Made by a program: the position numbers and the translations under genes
DNA from: Methyloversatilis sp. RAC08
GTDB taxonomy: Bacteria; Pseudomonadota; Gammaproteobacteria; Burkholderiales; Rhodocyclaceae
Direction: 5' to 3'
Assembly (NCBI RefSeq): GCF_001713355.1
Contig: NZ_CP016448.1
Location: 3,348,001-3,412,000 of the forward strand
Length of the DNA stretch: 64,000 nt
Part shown: positions 9,367 through 17,906 of the stretch, in pieces
Position numbering within the stretch: the stretch's first letter is position 1
Layout of the letters: every line of letters begins with the position of its first letter
Notes under the pieces: generated by a model
What the model saw: the letters and a program-made list of their open reading frames with translations, nothing else
Told to the model about the DNA's origin: nothing
The model's database searches: none

Positions 9367-10716
9367 TCAGGCCACCTCGCGTACGGCCGTGCTGCCGTCA
9401 CGCAACAGACCGGCGTCGTCGGCGTAGGGCACCGGCCAGCCCAGCATGCGGCTGGCTGCTTCGGCCCGCGCCCTGAGCTGCGTGGCATCCTGAGCACCGA
9501 GATGCACGATGCCGTAGCGGTGACTGCCGGTCCATTTCAGATCGCGTCGCAGGCTGTATCCGCGGCGCCCGAACGCGAACAGCAGTCCATCGGGAAACCG
9601 TCGTTGCCAGGCGCCTTGCAGGGTCCGGTCCGGCATGGCCGGCAGGCCGGTCGCGTCGAAGGCGCGATAGACCAGGCTGGAGGCCATCCGGGCGGTCGGC
9701 TCTTCGCGCTGCAGGCGCCGCGGGTCTTCGCCGAGTGCCAGCGCCAGTGACCAGGCGTGCGCGTCGACGCCCTGCACGCGCCGGTAAAGGTCCGAAAACT
9801 GCGAGGCCAGACGCGGATTGCATTCGATGACGCTCAGGCGATCGGTGACCGCATCGTAGAAGAATTCCAGATTGAAGAAGCCGAGCGAATAGCCGATTGC
9901 GCCGAGAAAGCGCCGCGCGATGTCGAGCGCGCGCGTCTGAACGGACGCCGGCAGGCGGCTTGGCACGTCCCAGCGCATGAAGGCCTGGGTGCCGGGATAC
10001 ACGATCGCATCGACCACACCCAGCGCATGCACCTGGCCGTCGAATACCCAGCCGTCGAGGTTGAACTGCGGTGTGGCCGGATCGACCGGTGCTTCGAGCA
10101 GCAGACGGTGCGCGCTGCCGGCCTGCGGCAAGCGCGCGCGGCACACGCGATCGAACGGCTCGACCAGATGCCGGATCACCCACAGTTCCCGCCAGTCGAA
10201 GCGGATGTGCGCCTGCAGGGCTGCCCGGCTGCCGACCTCGCGCGCCAGCACGGAAAAGGCCGCCTTGACCGGTTTCACATAGACGGGGTAGTCGAACCCT
10301 GCGGGCAGCCGCTCCGGCACCGGTTCTCCGTAATCGAGTTCAAGCTCGGCAAATGCCAGGCAGGCCTCGGGCGCCACGCTTGCCAGCACCCGTCGGGCGT
10401 GCAGCTTGTGCTGCGCGGCCAGAATCGCCTCCGGCGGCGCACCGGGCAGGCCGAGTCGCTCGGCCACCAGGGCGGCCGCGAGCGCACCGAACGCTTCGTG
10501 ATGCGACAGCACGGCCGACCAGGCGCGGCGTCTTGCGCTGGCAGCCGTAAGCGCGGCGAAGCGCTCGAGATCGAAACCGATCAGCCGCAGATTGTCCGGA
10601 AAGGAAAACAGATCGAAGCCTGCGCGGTCGAAGCGGTGGCGCGAGGCATGGCGGTCGAAACCGATGCGATCCCAGTCATGGGCGAACAGCAGACCGACAC
10701 GGCGGGGAGCGGGCAT
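9367..10716 (-). CDS. ATP-grasp ligase-like protein of unknown specificity
   Basis: A 449-residue soluble protein with an ATP-grasp core. The Lys of the nucleotide site is in YPVYVKPVKAAFSVL (about residue 155), and the metal-binding end motif is GFFNLEFFYD plus SVIECNPRLASQFSDLY (about residue 285). ATP-grasp enzymes join a carboxylate to an amine or thiol through an acyl-phosphate. The N-terminal 110 residues (GLLFAHDWDRIGFDRH) are not a family I recognise. The gene is divergent from egtD, with 121 bases between starts, in the sen/egt cluster. A role in modifying hercynine, selenoneine or ergothioneine is possible but rests only on location. Confidence 0.8.
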   Translation of the reverse strand: MPAPRRVGLLFAHDWDRIGFDRHASRHRFDRAGFDLFSFPDNLRLIGFDLERFAALTAASARRRAWSAVLSHHEAFGALAAALVAERLGLPGAPPEAILAAQHKLHARRVLASVAPEACLAFAELELDYGEPVPERLPAGFDYPVYVKPVKAAFSVLAREVGSRAALQAHIRFDWRELWVIRHLVEPFDRVCRARLPQAGSAHRLLLEAPVDPATPQFNLDGWVFDGQVHALGVVDAIVYPGTQAFMRWDVPSRLPASVQTRALDIARRFLGAIGYSLGFFNLEFFYDAVTDRLSVIECNPRLASQFSDLYRRVQGVDAHAWSLALALGEDPRRLQREEPTARMASSLVYRAFDATGLPAMPDRTLQGAWQRRFPDGLLFAFGRRGYSLRRDLKWTGSHRYGIVHLGAQDATQLRARAEAASRMLGWPVPYADDAGLLRDGSTAVREVA

Positions 10717-10781
10717 GAATCATCCAGTGGCGCCAGCGCGGGCAACCCGGCCGCCGGGCGGTTGCGCAGGCAATGATGAGG

Positions 10782-10804
10782 GCGCAGCGTACGATATGCT
10801 GCGC
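10782..10804. promoter_or_regulatory. inverted repeat in the ATP-grasp/egtD divergent promoter region
   Basis: GCGCAGC (10782-10788) and GCTGCGC (10798-10804) are perfect 7-base inverted arms around a 9-base AT-richer centre, placed 34 bases before the egtD start. It could be an operator for either direction. No regulator gene is adjacent. Confidence 0.35.
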
Positions 10805-10837
10805 TCGTCGGACAAACGTTTCCTCGGCGATAGGACC

Positions 10838-11806
10838 ATGACGCGCAAGCCACGTTTCATCCAGTTGCACCCGATCGACGATACCCTGCGGCTGGATGAC
10901 CTGCTGGCCGGACTGATGCAGCCCGTGGCATCGGTCTCGCCGAAGTACTTCTACGACGACCAGGGCTCGCGGCTGTTCGACGCGATCACCGCGCTCGACG
11001 AGTACTACCCGACACGCACGGAGGCGACGATATTCGGATCGCACGCACCTGACATGGCGCGACGTTTCCGGGCACATGCCGGCAGCGGTTTCGACCTGAT
11101 CGATCTGGGCGCCGGCAATTGTGCCAAGGCTGCAGCACTGTTCGAGGCCTTCGGGCCGCGTCGTTACATCGCGGTCGACATTTCCGCCGATTTTCTCAGG
11201 CAGTCGATCGACTGTCTGCAGCGTGCGCATCCAGCGATGGACATGCTGGGCATCGGATGCGATTTTTCCGCCCGCCTGGAACTGCCGCACACCCTGTACG
11301 ACGGACCTGTGCTGGTGTTCTATCCGGGTTCGAGCATCGGCAACTTTGCGCCGCCGGATGCCTGTCGCCTGCTTGCCGAAGCGCGTGCGGCGGCACGCGG
11401 CGGCGGTTTGCTGATCGGAGTCGATCTGGTCAAGGACACCGCTGTGCTCGAAGCGGCGTATGACGACGCGCTGGGCGTGACGGCGGCTTTCAACCTGAAC
11501 GTGCTGCGTCACCTGAATCGCGTCGCGGGCACCGACTTCGACGTGTCCGACTGGCGGCACGTCGCGCATTTCGATGGTGCATCGTCACGCATCGAAATGC
11601 ATCTGGAGGCGCGTCGTCCGGTGACCGTACGCTGGTCGGGCGGCGAGCGGCGTTTTTCGGAAGGCGAACGCATCCACACCGAAAATTCCTATAAATGGAC
11701 GCCGACTGCGTTCGAAGCGCTTCTGCGCGAAGCCGGTTTCGGCGAGGTGTCGTGCTGGATGGATGCACAGGGCTGGTTCGGCGTCTTTCTGGCGCTGCCG
11801 GCGTGA
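10838..11806 (+). CDS. egtD: L-histidine N-alpha-methyltransferase
   Basis: Trimethylates histidine with three SAM to give hercynine, the precursor of ergothioneine and selenoneine. The ATG at 10838 gives 322 residues, as in mycobacterial EgtD (321); upstream frame extensions overlap the promoter and are unlikely. Visible signatures: SPKYFYDDQGSRLFD near the start, SAM motif DLIDLGAGNCAKA, YPGSSIGNFAP (the Asn that helps hold the histidine amine) and HTENSYKWTP, whose Glu and Ser match the imidazole-binding pair. It is convergent with senA, 9 bases apart, and divergent from the ATP-grasp gene. Confidence 0.93.
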   Translation: MTRKPRFIQLHPIDDTLRLDDLLAGLMQPVASVSPKYFYDDQGSRLFDAITALDEYYPTRTEATIFGSHAPDMARRFRAHAGSGFDLIDLGAGNCAKAAALFEAFGPRRYIAVDISADFLRQSIDCLQRAHPAMDMLGIGCDFSARLELPHTLYDGPVLVFYPGSSIGNFAPPDACRLLAEARAAARGGGLLIGVDLVKDTAVLEAAYDDALGVTAAFNLNVLRHLNRVAGTDFDVSDWRHVAHFDGASSRIEMHLEARRPVTVRWSGGERRFSEGERIHTENSYKWTPTAFEALLREAGFGEVSCWMDAQGWFGVFLALPA

Positions 11807-11815
11807 GCCATGCAC

Positions 11816-13033
11816 TCAGCCTGCCGCGCACGTCCTGAAGCCGGCCGGTACATCGTCGCGCTCCGGGCGGAAGAAATTCCGGTAGCGAGGGTGATGCATG
11901 CGCGGCTGCGTCATGAACGACGCGCCGCGCAGCACGCGCCGGTCGCCGAACCAGGGCGCGGAATAGTCCCGATAGGGATGCGGCGTGAAGCCGGGGTAGG
12001 GCAGGAAGGTGCTGGCTGTCCATTCCCACACCTGCCCCCACTCGAACGCTTCGGGCCATGCGACAGCGGCATGCTCCCACTCCGCTTCGGTGGGCAGCCG
12101 CCGCCCGGCCCATCTGCACCACGCTTCGGCTTCGTGCGCACTGAGATGACAGGCCGCGTGGTCGGGATCGAGTTCGAACCAGACGCCGTAGCGCTGCTGC
12201 GACCAGCCATCGGCATGACGGCGGAGATAGCGCGGATGGTGGCGCGCCTGAGCCACTTTCCAGCGCCAGCCGGCAGCGCTCCACCAGAGCTCGTCTTCAT
12301 GCGCGCCGCTGTCGACAAAAGGCAGATAGTCACGCCAGGTGACGACCTGCCGGTCGATGTCGCAGCCGGGCAGGTCGATCGGGTGGGCCGCACATTCGTT
12401 GTCGAACGCAAAACCCGAGCCGGAATGCCCGAGCGTGCAGGATCCGGCCGGGCAGTGCAGCGTGTCGCGCGTCGGCCAGCGTGCGATGGATGTAGGTCGC
12501 CAGCGCGCATCGTCGATCTGGATGCCGAGCTGCTGTGCCATGTACAGCGCAGCTTCGTGATGCATGTCTTCGTGCAGCAGCGCGAGGCGAAAGAAGTACA
12601 GGTCATCGTCGTGCTCCGGCGACCGTTCGAGCTGTGCGATCACGGCCTCGAGCTGCGTCCGCATTTCATCGAGCAGGACGGCTGCGTCGGGCAGCGCAAG
12701 GTCTTGCCGCAGCGCATGCGCCACACGGCTCGAGTCGAACAGGGCATCGGCATCGGCGCGTGCGGCCGGCAACCTTGCAGCGTCCGGATCGGCGTGTCGG
12801 CCGAGCGCGCGCTGCGGGTTGCGCACCGTCCACCAGGTCTGGAACCATCCGATATGCCCCAGTTCCCACAGCGGCGGGTTCAAGGTTTCGTGATACGGGA
12901 TGCGCAGCGCCGGAAAGGCTCGCCGGTAATCGGCAAAGCGCGCCAGCGTGTCGGCGCGGCTGTCCCGCAGGGCCTGGATCAGCAAGGCCCTGCCGCCGCT
13001 GCGGGCATCGGCCGATGACTGCAAGACATTCAT
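11816..13033 (-). CDS. senA: selenoneine synthase (EgtB-like non-heme iron enzyme)
   Basis: Joins hercynine to a selenosugar with O2 on a non-heme iron. The protein has 405 residues: an N-terminal DinB-like domain and a C-terminal FGE-sulfatase domain. The predicted iron ligands are His60 in WELGHIGW and His154/His158 in LLHEDMHHE. The C-terminus ends with NFFRPERDDVPAGFRTC, typical of EgtB-like proteins. The ATG at 13033 has GGGAG 9 bases upstream; a longer frame upstream overlaps senB and is shadow. Assignment to SenA rather than EgtB depends on senB and selD being next to it. The start codon overlaps the senB start on the opposite strand. Confidence 0.86.
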   Translation of the reverse strand: MNVLQSSADARSGGRALLIQALRDSRADTLARFADYRRAFPALRIPYHETLNPPLWELGHIGWFQTWWTVRNPQRALGRHADPDAARLPAARADADALFDSSRVAHALRQDLALPDAAVLLDEMRTQLEAVIAQLERSPEHDDDLYFFRLALLHEDMHHEAALYMAQQLGIQIDDARWRPTSIARWPTRDTLHCPAGSCTLGHSGSGFAFDNECAAHPIDLPGCDIDRQVVTWRDYLPFVDSGAHEDELWWSAAGWRWKVAQARHHPRYLRRHADGWSQQRYGVWFELDPDHAACHLSAHEAEAWCRWAGRRLPTEAEWEHAAVAWPEAFEWGQVWEWTASTFLPYPGFTPHPYRDYSAPWFGDRRVLRGASFMTQPRMHHPRYRNFFRPERDDVPAGFRTCAAG

Positions 13034-14039
13034 GACAGCACGCTCCCTATCCCGTCCCAAGGTGGTCATCGTCACGCCGGCGCTGGCCGACGCCAACAAC
13101 GGCAACTGGCGTACCGCGCAGCGCTGGGCCTCGATGCTGCGCGGCCGCTGCGATGTGCGCCTGGCGGCAGCGTGGCACCGCGGCGACGAAAGCGTGATGA
13201 TCGCGCTGCACGCCCGTCGATCCGCCGCGTCAGTCGACGCCTGGCGCGCGCGATATCCGGCGCGGCCGCTGATCGTCGTGCTGACCGGCACCGATCTTTA
13301 TCGCGACATCGCGACCGATGCCGCGGCCCGTCACTCGCTCGACATCGCGGACCTGCTGGTCACGCTGAACACCCTCGGCCCGCGTTCGCTTCCGCAGGCG
13401 CTGCAGCCGCGCTGCCGTGTCGTGCTGCAGTCCTGTCCGTCGCGCGTGCGGCTGGCAGCACCCGCGCGATATCTGCGCGCGCTGATGATAGGTCACCTGA
13501 GAGACGAAAAGGCACCCGATGTCCTGTTCGATGCAGTACGCGAACTGGCAGCGCGGCGGGATATCCGCATCGATCACATCGGCCGCGCACTGGACGCGGA
13601 ACTGGGCGAAGCGGCCCGCAGTCTGACGGCGCATTGTCCGGGTTATCGCTGGTTGGGCGGGCTGTCGCACGACGCCACACGTCGTCACCTGCAGCGGGCC
13701 AGTGTCCTGGTGCACCCGAGCCGCATGGAAGGCGGTGCGCATACGGTGATCGAGGCAGTCCGCACCGGCGTGCCCGTGCTGGCGTCGCATATCGACGGCA
13801 ATGTCGGCCTGCTGGGCGAGGATTACGACGGTTACTGTGCGCCGGGCGACGCACACGCGCTGGCCGGGCTGATCGAGCGCGCGCGCGACGACGCAGACTG
13901 GCTCGCGCATCTGGCGCGTCAGTGCGATGCGAAGGCAGGCCTTTTTTCGGCCGAACACGAACAGTCATCGCTGCATGCGCTGATCGACGAATGTCTGGCA
14001 TCCTTCGGCGCATGCCCGACGGTGCCGCCGTCTACCTGA
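13032..14039 (+). CDS. senB: selenosugar synthase, GT4-like glycosyltransferase
   Basis: Known members of this family use selenophosphate and a UDP-sugar to form a selenosugar for SenA. It is 335 residues with a GT-B fold: VVIVTPALADANNGNWRTA at the N-terminus, LMIGHLRDEKAPDVLFDAV at the start of the second domain, and the donor-binding EGGAHTVIEAVRTGVPVLAS. ATG at 13032 is the best start by homology of the N-terminus, although no clear ribosome-binding site precedes it. The selD gene follows after 23 bases on the same strand, a likely operon. Confidence 0.85.
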   Translation: MTARSLSRPKVVIVTPALADANNGNWRTAQRWASMLRGRCDVRLAAAWHRGDESVMIALHARRSAASVDAWRARYPARPLIVVLTGTDLYRDIATDAAARHSLDIADLLVTLNTLGPRSLPQALQPRCRVVLQSCPSRVRLAAPARYLRALMIGHLRDEKAPDVLFDAVRELAARRDIRIDHIGRALDAELGEAARSLTAHCPGYRWLGGLSHDATRRHLQRASVLVHPSRMEGGAHTVIEAVRTGVPVLASHIDGNVGLLGEDYDGYCAPGDAHALAGLIERARDDADWLAHLARQCDAKAGLFSAEHEQSSLHALIDECLASFGACPTVPPST

Positions 14040-14062
14040 ATCGCCTCACCCTGGACTCGATC

Positions 14063-15136
14063 ATGAGCAGCGCACCACAATCCGCCTCCGAACCCCGCCT
14101 CACTTCGCTGTCGCACGGCGGTGGGTGCGGCTGCAAGATCGCGCCGGGCGTGCTGTCCGACATCCTGAAGGGCATGCCGGCCATGCCGATGCCACCCGAA
14201 CTGATGGTGGGCATCGAAACGGCGGATGACGCGGCCGTCTATCGTTTGAACGATGAGCAGGCGCTGGTCGCCACCACCGATTTCTTCATGCCCATCGTCG
14301 ACGACCCGTATGACTTCGGGCGCATCGCGGCGACCAACGCACTGAGTGACGTCTATGCCATGGGCGGGCGGCCCATCATGGCGCTGGCGCTGGTCGGCAT
14401 GCCGATCAACGTATTGTCGGTCGCGACCATCGGCCGCATCCTGGAAGGCGGCGCCAGCGTGTGCCGCGATGCCGGAATTCCGGTGGCAGGCGGCCATACG
14501 ATCGATTCGGTCGAAGCGATCTATGGTCTGGTCGCCATGGGCCTGGTGCACCCGGCACAGGTGCGCCGCAACGCCGATGCGCGGCCGGGCGATCTGCTGG
14601 TGCTCGGCAAGCCGCTCGGCGTAGGCATTCTTTCAGCGGCGCTCAAGAAGGGCGTACTCGATGACGCCGGCTACGCTCGCATGATCGCCACGACGACGAA
14701 ACTGAATACGCCCGGGCCTGATCTTGCTGCGCTGCCGGGCGTGCATGCGATGACCGACGTGACCGGCTTCGGACTCGCCGGCCATGCGCTTGAACTGGCG
14801 CGCGGTGCCGGCTGCGAAGTGCGCATCGACTGGGCGCAGGTGCCCCTGCTCGAAGGCGTACGGGCGCTTGCAGTCGCGGGCTGCGTAACCGGTGCCTCGG
14901 GTCGCAACTGGGGCGGCTACGGCGGTGAAGTGCTGCTGCCGGATGGCTTCGCCGCCGAAGATCGCGCCCTGCTGACCGATCCGCAGACCAGCGGCGGTCT
15001 GCTCGTGTCGTGTGCGGCGGACAGCCTGGCTGCCGTTCTCGCCGTGTTCGAGCGTCATGGCTTTTCCGCTCCGGCGGTCATCGGAGAGGTGGGCAGCGCG
15101 TGCGCTGCACCGCGACTGAGCGTGCTTCAGCGCTGA
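14063..15136 (+). CDS. selD: selenide, water dikinase (selenophosphate synthetase)
   Basis: Makes selenophosphate from selenide and ATP. The 357-residue protein has the N-terminal catalytic motif HGGGCGCKIAPG, with Cys22 and Lys25 at the positions of E. coli Cys17 and Lys20; the active residue is Cys, not selenocysteine. ATTDFFMPIVDDPYDFGRIAATN and the C-terminal LTDPQTSGGLLV are also typical. It follows senB and so plays the SenC role of feeding selenoneine synthesis. It might also serve selenoprotein or selenouridine synthesis, but no selA, selB, tRNA-Sec or selU lies in the window. Confidence 0.93.
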   Translation: MSSAPQSASEPRLTSLSHGGGCGCKIAPGVLSDILKGMPAMPMPPELMVGIETADDAAVYRLNDEQALVATTDFFMPIVDDPYDFGRIAATNALSDVYAMGGRPIMALALVGMPINVLSVATIGRILEGGASVCRDAGIPVAGGHTIDSVEAIYGLVAMGLVHPAQVRRNADARPGDLLVLGKPLGVGILSAALKKGVLDDAGYARMIATTTKLNTPGPDLAALPGVHAMTDVTGFGLAGHALELARGAGCEVRIDWAQVPLLEGVRALAVAGCVTGASGRNWGGYGGEVLLPDGFAAEDRALLTDPQTSGGLLVSCAADSLAAVLAVFERHGFSAPAVIGEVGSACAAPRLSVLQR

Positions 15137-15216
15137 TCGGCCGGCGCGCCGTCAGGCGCGCGCACATGCTATTTTCCGAGCGGCATGCTGTTGCATATGC
15201 AGGCACGCGCGTCTTG

Positions 15217-15301
15217 GCCCGGATGGTGAAACTGGTAGACACAAGGGACTTAAAATCCCTCGACGCAAGTCATGCGGGTTCGATTCCCGCTCCGGGCACC
15301 A
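15217..15301 (+). tRNA. tRNA-Leu (anticodon TAA)
   Basis: An 85-base class II tRNA. Acceptor GCCCGGA pairs with TCCGGGC, the anticodon loop CTTAAAA carries TAA for UUA codons, a long variable arm follows, the T loop is TTCGATT, and CCA is encoded at 15299-15301. Confidence 0.96.
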
Positions 15302-15429
15302 CAGATTACGCGTGACTGTTCGCGTCACCTTCTGATCCCCGACCGCTTCATCTCACGCAACGGCAGCCCGATGCGGCGATAATCGTGTTCCTTCCAGTGT
15401 CCCGCGCCCTGCCGGCGCCATCGGCCCGC

Positions 15430-16431
15430 ATGTCCGTCCCGTCGCCTGCGTCACCCCGTTTGCTGCTCGCGCCGATGGAAGGCCTGCTCGATGCACGCCT
15501 GCGTGCCGTCGTCACGCAGGCGACTCACTATGACTGGTGCGTGACCGAATTCGTCCGCGTCACCAACATGCTGCTGCCGGCACGCGTCTATACGCGGGTC
15601 GCGCCCGAACTGCACACGCAGTCGAAGACGGCGGGTGGCGTGCCGCTGCGCGTCCAGTTGCTCGGTTCGGACCCTGCCTGTCTCGCCGACAACGCCGATC
15701 TGCTGGCGCAGCTTCATCCGGCGGGCATCGATCTGAATTTCGGCTGCCCCGCGCCGACGGTGAACCGTCATCGCGGCGGCGCGGTGCTGCTCGACGAGCC
15801 GGAACTGCTGTACGACATCGTGCAGACGGTGAGCCGCGCGCTGGCCGGCCGCGTACCCTTCACCGCCAAGATGCGGCTCGGCGTGAAGGACACCGCGCGC
15901 GCCATCGAGGCGGCGCAGGCACTGGCTGACGGCGGCGCGCAGATGATCGTCGTGCATGCCCGCACCAAGGCAGATGGCTACCGCCCGCCTGCACACTGGC
16001 CGTGGATCGCGCGCATTGCCGAATCGGTGAAGGTGCCGGTGATCGCCAATGGCGAAATCTGGACGGTGGCGGATTACCTGCGTTGCCGGGCGGAAAGCGG
16101 TCTGGGTGACGTGATGCTCGGCCGCGGCGCGGTGGCCGATCCGCTGCTGGCCGAACGCATCCGACGGCACCTTCGGGGTGAGGCGGCGACCGCCCCGGCC
16201 CAGGACTGGCTGCATCTCGCGCCACTGCTCGCGGAATACTGGCGGCGCGTGCTCGGCCACGTGGAAGCGCGGCACGCGGCGGGTCGGCTCAAGCAGTGGC
16301 TGAACCTGCTGCGGCGCACCTACCCGCAGGCTGAGGGGCTCTACCAGCAACTGCGGCCGGTGCGCGCCAACGATGACATCGAGCGCATCCTGCTGGCCGC
16401 CGTGGCGCCGGTGCAGGCGCTCGCGGCGTGA
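15430..16431 (+). CDS. dusC: tRNA-dihydrouridine(16) synthase
   Basis: FMN enzyme that reduces uridine 16 in the D loop of tRNAs. The 333-residue TIM-barrel protein begins LLLAPMEGLLDARLR and continues TEFVRVTNMLLPARV and VRVQLLG, which fit DusC better than DusA or DusB. The catalytic Cys is in DLNFGCPAPTVN, and RTKADGYRPP and VIANGEIW are conserved. The ATG at 15430 matches family length; an in-frame GTG at 15385 is an alternative start. Confidence 0.92.
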   Translation: MSVPSPASPRLLLAPMEGLLDARLRAVVTQATHYDWCVTEFVRVTNMLLPARVYTRVAPELHTQSKTAGGVPLRVQLLGSDPACLADNADLLAQLHPAGIDLNFGCPAPTVNRHRGGAVLLDEPELLYDIVQTVSRALAGRVPFTAKMRLGVKDTARAIEAAQALADGGAQMIVVHARTKADGYRPPAHWPWIARIAESVKVPVIANGEIWTVADYLRCRAESGLGDVMLGRGAVADPLLAERIRRHLRGEAATAPAQDWLHLAPLLAEYWRRVLGHVEARHAAGRLKQWLNLLRRTYPQAEGLYQQLRPVRANDDIERILLAAVAPVQALAA

Positions 16432-16456
16432 GCTTCATCCGGCGCTGCGGCGTTGT

Positions 16457-17593
16457 CTATTCAGTCTTCCCGAGACTGTCGACCATATTCATCAGCGTTC
16501 GGATCTGCGGGGCATCGCGCGTGGCGTAGCCGTGCAGATCGGTCGGCGTGGTGTAGCCCCACCAGTCCCAGCAGCCCATCGGATTGCCGACGCTGTCCCA
16601 ATTGCCGCGTTCCAGCGGCTTGATCGCGCCGACGCGCGGAAACAGCATCACGAGCCGGAGCGGCCCGGCCCACCGCGTGTAGCCCCCGCCTTCGCTGAAT
16701 GCCTGGAACGCTTCATCCGTCATGCCTTGCTGGCAGCCATGCAGGGCAACGTGGACACCACACTTTTCGTCCCGGCAACGCTCTGGCACGAATACGTGCG
16801 CCGATTCGGCCAGACCCAGCATGCGCATCGCAGCTTCGGGATCGGCCATACCGGGTGTGACCGGCACGTAGTCCGCCTGGCGCAGCGCGTACCACTGGCC
16901 GGCGCCGTCATCCGCCCTGGCGCGCGGCTTCTTGTACAGGCTGCGCAGCATGAAGCCGGCGGCATCGAAATCGCAGCCACTGACAAAATCCTCGTCGCTG
17001 GTGTCGCACGCGCCCTGGGACGGATCGTTGGTCGGCAAGGTATGTGGCGTCGCGCGCGGCTCTCCGCGCACGATCAGGCCGTTGAAATGCAGGAAGAAGG
17101 TATGCTGAGCCGCCGACGCCTTGGCGCCGACCACGCGGTCTTCGCTGCCGCGGTACTCCCAGATGCGCTGGCCGGCCATGTGGGCGACCGGGTCGATGCG
17201 GTCGCGCTGCGCCAGCTTCTTCGTGTCGGCGATCAGGTCCATTACTTCGATGTCGCGCTCGCCCGAACTGAACAACGACAGCCCGAACATCGGTCCGAAA
17301 AGTTCGCGCAGCCAGGTGCGACCCAGCGTCAGACAGTCATTGGTCGCCTTGGTGACGAAACCCTGGGCGCACAGATAGGGCGGCCCGGACACGATACCGA
17401 TGCCGCGCACCCGCGACGAATGCGCAACGCCCACCTGCACCGCCATGGCGGCACCGGACGACAGGCCGGACACCGTGAAAGTCCGCGGGTCGAGGTTCAG
17501 CGCCGGCGGTGAGTCAAGCGCCGGTGCGAGCGGTGAGAGAAGAAGTGCGACGAGTGCTCCGAGCACCCGGATCTGGACAGCAGTGACAGGCAT
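16457..17593 (-). CDS. secreted polyhydroxybutyrate depolymerase-like esterase
   Basis: A 378-residue alpha/beta-hydrolase. The signal peptide is VLGALVALLLSPLAPALDS, the lipase box is TVSGLSSGAAMAV with the nucleophile Ser near residue 45, and VHVALHGCQQGM and GCWDWWGYT match short-chain PHB depolymerases of the type with an early nucleophile. Paired cysteines suggest disulfides outside the cytoplasm. Predicted role: hydrolysis of poly- or oligo-hydroxybutyrate in the periplasm or outside the cell. It is convergent with dusC and divergent from htpX. Confidence 0.82.
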   Translation of the reverse strand: MPVTAVQIRVLGALVALLLSPLAPALDSPPALNLDPRTFTVSGLSSGAAMAVQVGVAHSSRVRGIGIVSGPPYLCAQGFVTKATNDCLTLGRTWLRELFGPMFGLSLFSSGERDIEVMDLIADTKKLAQRDRIDPVAHMAGQRIWEYRGSEDRVVGAKASAAQHTFFLHFNGLIVRGEPRATPHTLPTNDPSQGACDTSDEDFVSGCDFDAAGFMLRSLYKKPRARADDGAGQWYALRQADYVPVTPGMADPEAAMRMLGLAESAHVFVPERCRDEKCGVHVALHGCQQGMTDEAFQAFSEGGGYTRWAGPLRLVMLFPRVGAIKPLERGNWDSVGNPMGCWDWWGYTTPTDLHGYATRDAPQIRTLMNMVDSLGKTE

Positions 17594-17786
17594 GAAAACG
17601 CTCCGGCTTCGTTCAGGTCACAGTATGCGCACGCGGATGCTGCAGTGCAAAATCGGGCTGTGGCGGATGAGCGACGGTCAGCGGATGCGGGTTGGCTGTC
17701 GCGCCGGTTCATCTTGGAGTATGCAACGATTTTTTCAAGCTGCCAAAACTTCTGAAATATGGAAGTTATGCGTAGTCGAGTTCGTA

Positions 17787-17815
17787 TTGTTCGATGTTTG
17801 ATGCCGCACTAGTAT
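17787..17815 (+). promoter_or_regulatory. possible sigma-70 promoter upstream of htpX
   Basis: TTGTTC and TAGTAT are separated by 17 bases inside the 313-base divergent region between the esterase and htpX. The match is moderate (3 and 4 of 6). No convincing heat-shock sigma-32 promoter was seen in this region. Confidence 0.3.
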
Positions 17816-17906
17816 CGGACACTGACATGTGTTGCGCCTTTGTGCGGCACGCCGATTCACCGAGGGCAGTTCGCTTTGCCCGCCCAAGAAAAAGGAGATT
17901 CACGTC

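Noticed and set aside
14063-15136. SelD as part of a selenocysteine system
   Set aside because: No selA, selB or tRNA-Sec in the window and the SelD active residue is Cys; linkage to senB points to selenoneine, though a dual role cannot be excluded.
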